From JBFGCM01 sp041581135 (GTDB lineage Bacteria > Actinomycetota > Acidimicrobiia > Spongiisociales > UBA5794), in the NCBI GenBank assembly GCA_041581135.1, contig JBFGCM010000002.1, positions 37,216-101,215 on the forward strand: a stretch of 64,000 nt of DNA, in the 5' to 3' direction. The notes beneath the pieces are model-generated. The model did not search any database, was not told the origin of the DNA, and saw only the letters and a list, made by a program, of their open reading frames with translations. The stretch's first letter is position 1, and each line of letters opens with the position of its first letter. A program made the translations under genes and the position numbers. Below, piece after piece: positions 8,859-17,079 of this stretch.

Positions 8859-9709
8859 ACGCAACGGGGGGAGCCGCCGTCGGAGTCGTGGCCGGCGCTC
8901 TGCTGGCCATCGCCGGGCTCTGGCTGGGCGCACGCGGATCCGATGCGCCGGCCCTGCTGCCGGGATCCACGACCACCACGACGCCTGCCGCCCTGACGGC
9001 CGTGCCATGGTTCGACGCCAACGAGGTCGTGCTCGGATCGAGCATTCTGATACCGACGGAGCTCACGGTCGACGGCACCGAGGTGACCCTCGATTTCCAG
9101 ATGGAAGACCTCGCTCCCCCCACGCTCGGCACCGAGGTCGACTTCGACACCTGGCCGTCCTTCCGGCAGCGGCCCAACACCGAGTTCAACCTGGTGGCAC
9201 CCATCGCATGGACGCTCACCACGAGCGGCGGGGTGGAGATCCCCGGTAGCACCGCCAACGTCCGAGCCACCACGGCCCGCTTCTCGGTTCCCGAGGAGTT
9301 CGCGGCTTCAGACATCGGCGAAATCCGGCTGGACACCTACCGGCAGCGTGTGCCGATGGTCTACGACATCGACATCTCGTCCGGCGATCGAAGTGCCAAC
9401 GTGCTCGACGACACGGTGAGCATCTCCTTGGTAGACGTCGTGGAACAAGCAACCGGAACGGTCTACCGATTCCAGGTGGACCACGACCCGGCTGCGTTCA
9501 TCGCCACCGGCTTGTTGATCGGCGACGATGCGCTGCTCTTCGGCAGGGGTCCGGGTTGGGTGAGCTTCGGCATCAACGAGGACACCCTCCAGCTCACCCA
9601 CGAGTCGCCGACCCCCCTCGATGTGGTGCCCATCCGGGTGGTAACGAGCGCGTGGCTCGACATCTCTCGACCCCAGCCGATCCCGATTGGAGGTCTGCGC
9701 GGCGCATGA
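8855..9709 (+). CDS. membrane-anchored extracytoplasmic protein of unknown function (paralogue of next gene)
   Basis: No family recognised. The protein (284 residues from the GTG at 8855) has one N-terminal TM helix (GVVAGALLAIAGLWLG), a short Thr-rich linker and a beta-rich outer domain of about 230 residues. The core WTLTTSGGVEIPG, then a FSVPEEF...IGEIRL block, matches WELLTGDGVAIPS...FSVRFPG...LEGIRL in the next gene, so the two are paralogues. The GTG start is preferred because the only upstream in-frame start is a TTG next to the divergent permease. Its stop overlaps the next ATG (ATGA). Adjacency to the ABC operon suggests an envelope role. Confidence 0.7.
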   Translation: MNATGGAAVGVVAGALLAIAGLWLGARGSDAPALLPGSTTTTTPAALTAVPWFDANEVVLGSSILIPTELTVDGTEVTLDFQMEDLAPPTLGTEVDFDTWPSFRQRPNTEFNLVAPIAWTLTTSGGVEIPGSTANVRATTARFSVPEEFAASDIGEIRLDTYRQRVPMVYDIDISSGDRSANVLDDTVSISLVDVVEQATGTVYRFQVDHDPAAFIATGLLIGDDALLFGRGPGWVSFGINEDTLQLTHESPTPLDVVPIRVVTSAWLDISRPQPIPIGGLRGA

Positions 9710-10722
9710 GCGACGGCGACGCTTTCAAGGAGCTGCTGCAATCTCCGGTCGAGCCGAAGCGAGAACGCCGAACGCACCCGGATCCGGACGGCCGGCCACC
9801 GGGCACCGTGTGGGCGGCGCTCGCCGGCCTCCTCGTCGGTGGTCTCGTGGTGCTTGCCGGCTACTGGCTGGCCGACGGCGGCGACGCCACGGCCATGCCC
9901 GAGGTGACCACGACGACGTCGACCGAGCCCGTCGTGGCCCCACCAGCCGACATCGACGCGTTCCCGCCGGGGTACGTCGCAGTCAACGACCGAAGCGCGG
10001 TGCGTGTGGAACGGGTGCTCCTGCGTCCCGACGAGGCCATCGTGTCGATGACCGTTGCGGTGCGGCGTGGTCTCGACCCCGAAGCCACTGCGGGGTTCTG
10101 GGGCGGCACGTGGGAGCTCCTGACGGGCGATGGCGTCGCCATCCCATCGGAGGCGGAGGCGTTCGATCCGCTCGCCAAGGGTGCCTTCAGCGTGCGCTTC
10201 CCCGGAAGCTTCACCGCAAACGACCTCGAGGGCATCCGGCTGACCGGCGAGGCGTTGCGCACCACGATGGCGCTGGAGACCAGCATGGCCGATCAACCCC
10301 TGCCGTTCGCCGAGCCGGAGAGCGATCGATTCGACCTCGACGGCAGCGTCGACCTGGTGATCGACACGATCGACCTGCAGCTGGAAGGTGGGCTCATCGA
10401 ATGGCGCTTCGAGGGTGACGACCGGGTACAAGGATCGGTGTTGCCCACGGTGTCGCTCTGGACGCCGACGACGCCATCGGGCTTCCCGGGCGTCATGCCG
10501 GTGCGACACTTCAGCACGATCGCATCGGTGTTCGGCACCACGGTACCGGCGCCGTTCCCGCTGCATGGAGACATGCTGGTGTTGGACCCCACCGAGATCA
10601 GCGAACCGGGCTCGATCAACCGCATCGAGATCGACTGGGCGGTGACCTGGTTCAACTACATCGACGCCGACGTCGAGATCGCGCTCGGCGACGCCCCGGT
10701 GGTCGTTGTCGACTCCGGCTGA
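9706..10722 (+). CDS. membrane-anchored extracytoplasmic protein of unknown function (paralogue of previous gene)
   Basis: No family recognised. The 338-residue protein has a charged cytoplasmic N-terminus of about 35 residues and one TM helix (VWAALAGLLVGGLVVLAGYWL). A Thr-rich linker (TTTTSTEP) leads to a beta-rich outer domain that shares motifs with the preceding gene. Translation is coupled to that gene through an ATGA overlap at 9706-9709. The stop lies 4 nt from the convergent OppD-like gene. A role with the neighbouring FtsX-type exporter is possible but unsupported. Confidence 0.7.
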   Translation: MSDGDAFKELLQSPVEPKRERRTHPDPDGRPPGTVWAALAGLLVGGLVVLAGYWLADGGDATAMPEVTTTTSTEPVVAPPADIDAFPPGYVAVNDRSAVRVERVLLRPDEAIVSMTVAVRRGLDPEATAGFWGGTWELLTGDGVAIPSEAEAFDPLAKGAFSVRFPGSFTANDLEGIRLTGEALRTTMALETSMADQPLPFAEPESDRFDLDGSVDLVIDTIDLQLEGGLIEWRFEGDDRVQGSVLPTVSLWTPTTPSGFPGVMPVRHFSTIASVFGTTVPAPFPLHGDMLVLDPTEISEPGSINRIEIDWAVTWFNYIDADVEIALGDAPVVVVDSG

Positions 10723-10726
10723 GCGC

Positions 10727-11812
10727 TCAGCCCACCCCATCCAGCAGAAGCTCGTTGGCCCGGAAGCACCGCACCTCGGTGGCGTCCACCATGACCGGTT
10801 CGGGGCGCTCCGTGCGGCAGCGATCGACGACATAGGGGCAGCGGGGCGAGTAGGCGCAGCCTTCGGGCAGGTCGTCGAGCTCGGGCGCATCGCCCTCGAT
10901 GGGCTTCAACCGCTCTCTGAAGCCCGGCATCGAGTTGAGCAGACCCTCGGTGTATGGGTGCTTCGGCACGTGGAAGATGTCCTCCACCGGACCCAACTCG
11001 ACGATCTTGCCGGCGTACACGACGCCGACCCGGTCCGCCATGGCGGCGACACGAGCAAGGTCGTGGGTGACCAAGATCATCGCCATTCCCCGTTTCGCCC
11101 GAAGGTCGTCGATGAGTGACGCCACCGCCGATGCCACGGTGGCGTCGAGGCCCGACAGCGGCTCGTCGGCGAGCAACAGCTTGGGGTCGGACAGCAACGC
11201 GGCCGCCAGCATCGCCCGCTGCGCCTCACCGCGGGACATCTGGTACGAGAACGAGAAGAACTTGCGGCGCTTGGTGAGCCGCACCTCGCCCAGGGCGTCG
11301 AGGACCCGCTGGCGTACCTCGTCCTCGGTGAGCTCGGTGTGAGCCTCGAGCACCTCGCCACTCTGCTCACCGATCATCTGGGTGGGATCCCACGCCGCAA
11401 CCGCATCCTGGAACAGCACACCGATCCCCGTGCCCATGATCTCCCGCCACTCCGCGTCCTTCAACTCGCCCAACACCTGGGTGGCGTGCGACGCCTTCTT
11501 GGCGCCCTTGCGAGGCACCACCCGCCCGGCGAAGGTGGTCTGCCCTGCAATGGCCTTGACGCCATGGGGCAGCAACCCGACGCCGCCGAGCAGCATCAAC
11601 GTCTTGCCGGACCCCGATTCGCCCACCAGAGCGAGCGTCTCGCCGGCGTTCACCGAGAAGGAGACATCGGAGATGAGCTCCACCCAGCCGTCGGACTCCT
11701 CGGGATCACGTCCCATCCAGGTCTGCCACCGGCTGCGCTTCGGCGGAGCCTCGCCGGGCCGGCCGAACGCGGCCACCGAGAGGCCTTTGACCTCATAGAG
11801 CGGCTGGGGCAC
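10727..11812 (-). CDS. OppD/DppD-like ABC transporter ATP-binding protein (orphan)
   Basis: ATPase of the oligopeptide/dipeptide transporter type, 361 residues. Walker A is GESGSGKTL, Walker B LLLADEPLSGLD, and the switch is VTHD. The C-terminal oligopeptide-type extension carries four cysteines (CAYSPRCPYVVDRC and a later RCF), which in some relatives hold an Fe-S cluster. The signature reads QMSRGEAQR instead of the usual LSGGMRQR, an unusual change. The start is the GTG at 11812 with AGGAGG 9 nt upstream; a longer in-frame extension lacks support. No permease or binding-protein genes are adjacent, so partners must be encoded elsewhere. Confidence 0.85.
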   Translation of the reverse strand: MPQPLYEVKGLSVAAFGRPGEAPPKRSRWQTWMGRDPEESDGWVELISDVSFSVNAGETLALVGESGSGKTLMLLGGVGLLPHGVKAIAGQTTFAGRVVPRKGAKKASHATQVLGELKDAEWREIMGTGIGVLFQDAVAAWDPTQMIGEQSGEVLEAHTELTEDEVRQRVLDALGEVRLTKRRKFFSFSYQMSRGEAQRAMLAAALLSDPKLLLADEPLSGLDATVASAVASLIDDLRAKRGMAMILVTHDLARVAAMADRVGVVYAGKIVELGPVEDIFHVPKHPYTEGLLNSMPGFRERLKPIEGDAPELDDLPEGCAYSPRCPYVVDRCRTERPEPVMVDATEVRCFRANELLLDGVG

Positions 11813-12304
11813 CGACCACCTCCTCAGTCGACGGGTCGATCGCAGCGAAGGTGCCAACCTGCCAGCACCAGCGTCACACCGATCCATCCCAGGCTATCGG
11901 GTGCCTCGGGAGGACCGCTCGACGTCGATGAGGATTCAGTGGCCGGGGCGCTGATCTGGTGCACGAGACCGGCGCGATGAGGGGCATGCGGCCCCGCGAC
12001 ACGGCAACGGCGGACGGGACCCCGGGAGGCTCGCAGCCGCCTCGATCGGGGGAGCACAGGAGGGGGGCTAGTGCGTCGGCGCGAGCCACGAATGATCCAT
12101 CTTCTGGCTCAAGTTGGCGGAGCAATGGCCGATACATGACTCAACAACTCGACCGGTGTTCCACTCCACCCGGATAAACCGGAGGTTCCCTTCCCTCCGA
12201 CTCCTCCTCAGTTCATCGGTCGACAGGAACGGCCCTTCCGCCACGGAGGGCCGTTCCGCGTTGCTGGGTACGGTTGTGCTCGCACGCGACGAGAACGGAC
12301 CTGC
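11813..12304 (+). other. 492-nt gap between divergent genes, no convincing gene
   Basis: The frames open across this stretch show no start with a ribosome-binding site and no recognisable domain. No tRNA-like T-arm or known RNA motif was seen. The only clear element is the 11-bp hairpin at 12226-12257. The gap should hold the promoters of both divergent neighbours. A TACGGT box about 30 nt before the GNAT gene is a candidate. Confidence 0.5.
12226..12257. terminator. perfect 11-bp hairpin, terminator-like
   Basis: GGAACGGCCCT pairs exactly with AGGGCCGTTCC across a 10-nt loop. No T-run follows on either strand. It sits between two divergent genes, where a terminator is not expected, so it may end an unseen transcript or have a regulatory or structural role. 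Confidence 0.45.
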
Positions 12305-13210
12305 ATGGACCTCACCTTCGAGCCCCTTGGGGACGATCACCTCGCCGATGCACTCGCCTTCCTGCGTTCGGCCAATCCGTTCTCACAGCGCACGTGGGGA
12401 TGGGACACAGGCCGGTTCATCGACTGGCGGTGGGGCTCCAACACCCTTCGGTCGGACGACAGCCCCGGCTTCTTCGCCCGTCATGGCGCCGTCATGCGGT
12501 ACGAGAGACGCATTGTGGGACTCGTCATCTCCGAGGTCGGCGCCGACGACCACTGCGTCCTCACCGCGCTACCGGACCGATCCCTCCTCGCCGCTGCGCT
12601 CACGTGGCTCATCAACCGCCACGACGGCGACTCGTTGGTGCTCTATCCATCGGATGACGCCGGCTGGGTCCACGGGGTCCTCACCGATCTCGGGTTCGAT
12701 CGAGGCGAGGTCGCCGGGCTCGAGTGGGGCTACGACCTGACCACGCTCGACGCCGCCGGCCCCGATCCCGCAGGATTCGTCATCGACACGCTCTCGCATG
12801 ATCGGAGCGCCGACTTCGCGGGAATCGACCAATGCCTCGAGGGAGCCTTCGGCGGGATGCGAGATCGGGTCCGAGTCCTGCGCAGCCTCGAGACCAACCC
12901 ACTGTTCCGGCCCGAGCTCAACGTCGTGGCTCGCCATCCCGAAGGTCGTATTGCCGCATACTGCCGGGGCACCGTTGACCCCGACTCGGGAGTCTGTGGC
13001 ATCGATCCGGTCGCCACGCATCCGGACTTCCAGGGTCGCGGTCTCGGCGCGGCCGTCGTACGGAAGTGCTTCACCACCCAACGCGAACTCGGTGGCACGA
13101 CGAGCTACATCGGATCCGCACCTGAGGGCTCACCGGGGAGTCGCCTGTACCGATCCCTCGATCCGATCTCGGTGACGAGCCACTCCACGTGGACACGACC
13201 TGCGAACTGA
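12305..13210 (+). CDS. GNAT-family N-acetyltransferase (double-domain)
   Basis: Acyl-CoA-dependent acetyltransferase of the GNAT superfamily, 301 residues. The C-terminal domain (about 160-295) carries the acetyl-CoA binding motif A in VATHPDFQGRGLGAAVVRKC. The N-terminal half (about 1-150) looks like a degenerate second GNAT fold, which is common in actinobacterial tandem GNATs. The substrate cannot be inferred. It is a single gene, convergent with an EamA transporter gene 26 nt downstream. Confidence 0.85.
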   Translation: MDLTFEPLGDDHLADALAFLRSANPFSQRTWGWDTGRFIDWRWGSNTLRSDDSPGFFARHGAVMRYERRIVGLVISEVGADDHCVLTALPDRSLLAAALTWLINRHDGDSLVLYPSDDAGWVHGVLTDLGFDRGEVAGLEWGYDLTTLDAAGPDPAGFVIDTLSHDRSADFAGIDQCLEGAFGGMRDRVRVLRSLETNPLFRPELNVVARHPEGRIAAYCRGTVDPDSGVCGIDPVATHPDFQGRGLGAAVVRKCFTTQRELGGTTSYIGSAPEGSPGSRLYRSLDPISVTSHSTWTRPAN

Positions 13211-13236
13211 CCCGGCGACCGGGCAACCGTAGGCGG

Positions 13237-14067
13237 CTACGACACGGCGATCAGGATCGTGCCGGTGACCGCCAGCACGGCGGCGGCGATGTGCCGGCCG
13301 GTGACATGCTCCCGGAGCATCCGATACCCGCCGAAGACGCCGATCAATGCTGACGTCTCGCGGACCCCGGCAACCAGGCCGAGCGGTGCCAGCAGCGCCG
13401 CCACCATCACCAGCGCGTAGGCACCCGCCGAACCGATGCCTCCGAACACGACCTCCCTCCACTGCGTGCGAACGTGCCGCACCGCCGACGCCATACCCCG
13501 GCGGACCAGCACCACCGCCGTCCACACGGCGCCGGTGAGCACGAACATGGTGCCGATGTATCGGATGGCTTCGTCACCGGCGCGAACGCCGGCACCGTCG
13601 ACGGTGGTGTACGAGGCGATGGCGAGGCCGGTGAGCAGTGCCCAGCCCACGCCGGAGCCCACGCCGGCGGTGAGGGCGATCCCGATGATGCCCAGCGACA
13701 CGAGGGCGATGCCCACCCAGCCCAGCGCCGGCACCAGATCTCCGAGCCAGAGAACGCCCCCGACCGCCACCAGCAGCGGCGCCACTCCGCGGGCGATGGG
13801 ATAGATGACGGCGAGATCCGCCCGCTCATACGCCGCCACCAGCAGCGATCCGTACACCACATGGAGGATGGTGGTTGCCGCCAGGTAGGGGGCGGTGACC
13901 GGGTCCGGCAGGCCCAGGATCATCAGGACGGGGACGTTCAGGATCGCCGAGCCCAGCGTCACGGCCCAGAACGACAGCACCCGGTCGCGTCCAGCCTTGA
14001 CCATGAGATTCCACCCGGCGTGCAACACCGCCGCCGCCAGCGCCAAGACCATCGCCGCGCCCGACAT
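13237..14067 (-). CDS. EamA/DMT-superfamily transporter
   Basis: Ten-helix inner-membrane transporter of the drug/metabolite superfamily, 276 residues. It begins MSGAAMVLALAAAVLHAGWN, typical of the first helix of EamA proteins, and the two homologous five-helix halves are visible. The start is the ATG at 14067, preceded by GGAGG; a much longer open frame upstream is antisense to the next gene and was rejected. Substrate unknown; relatives export amino acids or other metabolites. Confidence 0.85.
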   Translation of the reverse strand: MSGAAMVLALAAAVLHAGWNLMVKAGRDRVLSFWAVTLGSAILNVPVLMILGLPDPVTAPYLAATTILHVVYGSLLVAAYERADLAVIYPIARGVAPLLVAVGGVLWLGDLVPALGWVGIALVSLGIIGIALTAGVGSGVGWALLTGLAIASYTTVDGAGVRAGDEAIRYIGTMFVLTGAVWTAVVLVRRGMASAVRHVRTQWREVVFGGIGSAGAYALVMVAALLAPLGLVAGVRETSALIGVFGGYRMLREHVTGRHIAAAVLAVTGTILIAVS

Positions 14068-14159
14068 CACCGCCTCCTCGCCGATCAACGTAGCGGCTGG
14101 CTCATCCGCCGTGGTTTCGAATACGCTGGCGGGGCAACAGAGGGAGGGAGAACGGGCAC

Positions 14160-14603
14160 ATGCAGTCCGACGCCACCAGCGTCGAGCAGTACCTCGACGA
14201 GCTGCCGGAGGATCGGCGCCACGCCGTCGAGAGGGTGCGTGACGTGATCGTTGCCAACCTCCCCGAGGGCTTCGTAGAGACGATGAACTGGGGAATGATC
14301 TCCTACGAGGTGCCGCTGGAGACGTATCCCGACACCTACAACGGCAAGCCGCTGGGCTATGTCGCACTCGCCTCGCAGAAGAACCACATGGCGGTCTATC
14401 TCTCAGGTGTCTACTCCGACGACGCCCGACGGGATGCCTTCCTCGACTCGTACCGGGCATCGGGCAAGAAGCTCGACGTGGGCAAGTCATGCGTTCGGTT
14501 CAAGAAGCTCGACGATCTGCCGCTCGAACTGATCGGCGAGACCATCGCCTCGACGACCGTCGACGAGTTCGTCACCACGGCCAAAGCTGCGCGGTCCAGG
14601 TGA
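14160..14603 (+). CDS. DUF1801 (YdhG-like) protein
   Basis: Small cytosolic protein of 147 residues matching DUF1801/YdhG. It has VEQYLDELPEDRRHAVERVR, the FVETMNWGMISYEVPL region and the C-terminal CVRFKKLDDLPLELI. A good ribosome-binding site (GGGAGGGA) and a TACGCT box about 30 nt upstream support the start. Its function is not established. The next gene starts 1 nt after its stop, so they form an operon. Confidence 0.85.
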   Translation: MQSDATSVEQYLDELPEDRRHAVERVRDVIVANLPEGFVETMNWGMISYEVPLETYPDTYNGKPLGYVALASQKNHMAVYLSGVYSDDARRDAFLDSYRASGKKLDVGKSCVRFKKLDDLPLELIGETIASTTVDEFVTTAKAARSR

Positions 14604-14604
14604 G

Positions 14605-15369
14605 ATGGCGGACGACAACGCGATCTACGAGGAGCACTGGCCTCAGCTGAAGGCCACGTTGGAGGCCGACGGCGCCGACGCCGCGGTCGCCTACGTCGCC
14701 GCCCAGGAAGCCGCCGTCCGCGATGCGCTGTTTCGCAAGGCACGGGTCGGGGTGGCCATGGGCGAATGGGACGGCAAGAACCTCGACGCCGTCGTGGCCC
14801 TCGCCGATGCAGGTATCGCCGCCGCGCTGCAACGCGCAGAATCCGCCGCGGACCCGACGGAGGTAGAGGCGGCGCTCCAGGATGCCAACGTGATCAGTTT
14901 CAACCTCGCCGCCGATCTCGCCGATTGCTGGCCTGGTGACGACCTGCCCCGGGACCGTCGCCACTTCGAACGTGGTGAGCGCGCCGGGGAGGACTGTGTC
15001 CGGTGGCGCCACGAGCTGGCCAAGCCGGCATCGTCCCTGCAGCTCGGCTGGTGGGCACTCGGCATCCACCGTCTCCACCTGGGGAGGACCGCCGTCGAGG
15101 CCATGGACCAATCGTGGGCGCAGGCGGTGCGTGCTGCCGAAGAGGAAGACGAACCGACAGCGATCGCTCCAGACGCCGGCTTCACGGTGCTCTTGAGCGC
15201 CGGTTACGCCGGCTTGGCCCGTATGGCCCAGCGAGACGATGCCGGCCAGGAGGTGTACAACGCCGCCATCGAGGCCTTCCGGGAGCAACTGAGCGACGGC
15301 GAACGCAGCGCCGATGCCTCGTTTGGCATCGACCAGTTGGAGAAAGTCCGAACCCGCTACGTCGCCTGA
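14605..15369 (+). CDS. hypothetical helical protein
   Basis: No family recognised. The 254-residue soluble protein is Ala/Glu-rich and almost entirely predicted helical, with repeated 30-40 residue helical pairs (for example around AVVALADAGIAAALQRAESA and AGLARMAQRDDAGQEVYNAA) that resemble TPR-like scaffolds. There is no signal peptide or membrane segment. It follows the DUF1801 gene after a single base and probably shares its transcript. Confidence 0.6.
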   Translation: MADDNAIYEEHWPQLKATLEADGADAAVAYVAAQEAAVRDALFRKARVGVAMGEWDGKNLDAVVALADAGIAAALQRAESAADPTEVEAALQDANVISFNLAADLADCWPGDDLPRDRRHFERGERAGEDCVRWRHELAKPASSLQLGWWALGIHRLHLGRTAVEAMDQSWAQAVRAAEEEDEPTAIAPDAGFTVLLSAGYAGLARMAQRDDAGQEVYNAAIEAFREQLSDGERSADASFGIDQLEKVRTRYVA

Positions 15370-15409
15370 GGCGACCGCCGCCGGCTTCGGGTAGGTCGGC
15401 GCTGCTGGC

Positions 15410-15415
15410 TATGTT
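15410..15415 (+). promoter_or_regulatory. leaderless -10 box (TATGTT)
   Basis: TATGTT ends 7 nt before the GTG at 15423. If this is the promoter, the ATG inside it cannot be the start codon, which decides for the GTG start of the HupE-like gene. Confidence 0.45.
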
Positions 15416-15422
15416 CCCGCCC

Positions 15423-16058
15423 GTGAGAGTGGGGAGAACCTCGTTGGTCCGTGCCATAGCCCGCGGCGGCGTGCCGCTGGCCGTCGTCGCGCTCGTCACG
15501 GCGCCCAGCTCGGTGGCGTTGGCCCACGAGGGCCAGGTGATCCGCCTCGGATCGTTCCTTGCAGGTCTCACCCACCCGGTCCTGGGGCTGGATCACCTCC
15601 TCGCCATGCTGGCGGTCGGCATCGTCAGTGCCCAGATCGGCGGCAAGGCCATCTGGACCGTGCCGGGTACGTTCGTTGTGGTCATGGCCGTCGGCGGCCT
15701 GATCGGGCGCGCCGATCCGGGGCTCGGAGCCTCGGTCATCGAATACGGCATCGCGGCGTCGGTCATCCTGCTCGGCATCGTGATCGCCGTGGAACGCAAC
15801 CTGGCCATCGGCGCGGCGATGATGGTGGTCGGCGTCTTCGCCATGTTTCACGGCTACGCCCACGGGAAAGAGATCCCGACCGTGGCCCGCCCCATGCTCT
15901 ACGCCTTCGGCTTCCTGACCGGCACCGCCTTGATCCACCTGAGCGGCGTCGTCATCGGCGACATCTCCAAGCGGTATCGGGCCGGCCGCGTCGTGTTACG
16001 GCTCGGCGGAGTGGCCATCAGCCTGCTCGGCGTCGGGTTCGTGGTCGGTGTCCTGTGA
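15423..16058 (+). CDS. HupE/UreJ-family membrane protein
   Basis: Integral membrane protein of the HupE/UreJ family, proposed metal (nickel) permeases or accessory proteins. The 211-residue chain has a signal-like N-terminus followed by AHEG, the family motif HPVLGLDHLLAMLAVG, and the second histidine motif FHGYAHGKE, with six or so TM helices. The start is the GTG at 15423, 7 nt after a TATGTT box; the ATG at 15411 would add four residues. Its stop overlaps the next gene by 4 nt. No hydrogenase or urease genes are in the window, so the metal link is only from the family. Confidence 0.82.
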   Translation: MRVGRTSLVRAIARGGVPLAVVALVTAPSSVALAHEGQVIRLGSFLAGLTHPVLGLDHLLAMLAVGIVSAQIGGKAIWTVPGTFVVVMAVGGLIGRADPGLGASVIEYGIAASVILLGIVIAVERNLAIGAAMMVVGVFAMFHGYAHGKEIPTVARPMLYAFGFLTGTALIHLSGVVIGDISKRYRAGRVVLRLGGVAISLLGVGFVVGVL

Positions 16059-16678
16059 GCAGCACGAAGGGCATCTCCAAAGACGATCGCCGCAAGCTGA
16101 TCGCGCTCCAGACCGGCGCCGTCGTCTTCACGGTGCTGGCGGCCTCGGCACTGCACTTCGCTTACGAGCTGAGCGGGTTCTGGACACCGATGGCCCTGAT
16201 CGGGTCGGTGAACGAGAGCACGTATGAGCACCTCAAGCTGTTCTTCTGGCCGGGCTTGTTGTATGCCCTCGTGCAGCACGCCTACGTCAAGGATTTCACC
16301 AACAACTACTGGATCGCCAAGGCCCTCGCGCTGATCATCGCACCGGTCGTGCTGATCGCTACGTTCTACTTCTATCTGGGCATCGCACTGCCCATCTACG
16401 GGCACGGATTCCTGTGGGCAGACATCACCACCGGCGTGATCGGCACGGTGGTGGGCGAGTTCGTGGCCTACCGCCTCATGCTTCGGGCGCCGCTGCAGCT
16501 GCGGTGGCGCCGCCTGGCGGCGCCGCTCCTCGTCGGATTGACGGTGATGTTCGCCACCCTCACCTGGTTCCCGCCGCGCATGTTCCTCTTCGAGAACTTC
16601 TACGGATACGAATACTCGGGCGAACACGGCATCTTGGAGGACTACACGCCGTACCTGGTGTTCACGACGGAGCCATGA
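16055..16678 (+). CDS. DUF6512-like membrane protein
   Basis: Integral membrane protein of 207 residues with about six TM helices. The loop SVNESTYEHLKLFFWPGLL carries conserved Glu and His residues typical of the DUF6512-type family. It starts with a GTG that overlaps the HupE-like stop (GTGA), so the two are translationally coupled and may act together. Function unknown. Confidence 0.7.
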   Translation: MSSTKGISKDDRRKLIALQTGAVVFTVLAASALHFAYELSGFWTPMALIGSVNESTYEHLKLFFWPGLLYALVQHAYVKDFTNNYWIAKALALIIAPVVLIATFYFYLGIALPIYGHGFLWADITTGVIGTVVGEFVAYRLMLRAPLQLRWRRLAAPLLVGLTVMFATLTWFPPRMFLFENFYGYEYSGEHGILEDYTPYLVFTTEP

Positions 16679-16701
16679 CCCGCTTGCTCGCTCTGATCTG
16701 A

Positions 16702-17014
16702 CCACCATCGGCGTGGTATCTCCTCGCCCTGCACGGCCTGCACAACCGTCGCAACCAGTTCATCGAAGCGGTCTTCGCACCCCACCCGTTGGAGTGGATA
16801 CGCGCGATGGAGGCGAGATGGGGAGAGCGCCTCGCCGACATCGAGCACGGCACGGCCCCGCCTCGCCGTGGTGGCTCCCGGTACCTTCGCCGAGTTGCGC
16901 CGGTGCATCGGTTCTGCCGAGCCCGCCCCGAGCGTCAGCCGGCTGAAGGTGCCCCGCCGAGTCGACGATCGGGTGCAGCTGCTCATCGCCGCGGTGATGG
17001 CAACGAGCGACTGA
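16702..17014 (+). pseudogene. frameshifted, start-less gene remnant
   Basis: Two frames join into a protein-like sequence. The first (from 16702) reads AWYLLALHGLHNRRNQFIEA and continues through EWIRAMEARWGERLADIEHG. After a shift near 16850-16860 a second frame reads PRLAVVAPGTFAELRRC...RVDDRVQLLIAAVMATSD and stops at 17012. A TGA precedes the first frame, and no start codon is available in it. I read this as the tail of a decayed gene of unknown family; a sequencing or assembly error could also cause the shift. Confidence 0.4.
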
Positions 17015-17079
17015 GTCTCGGGAACCCATCGCCGCCCTCCTTCCGTCAAAGCCCCACGACGGCGACGAGGGAGAAAACG

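Noticed and set aside
11959..12177. A 72-residue frame in the gap before the GNAT gene
   Set aside because: Composition is typical of random GC-rich sequence, with no ribosome-binding site or recognisable pattern.
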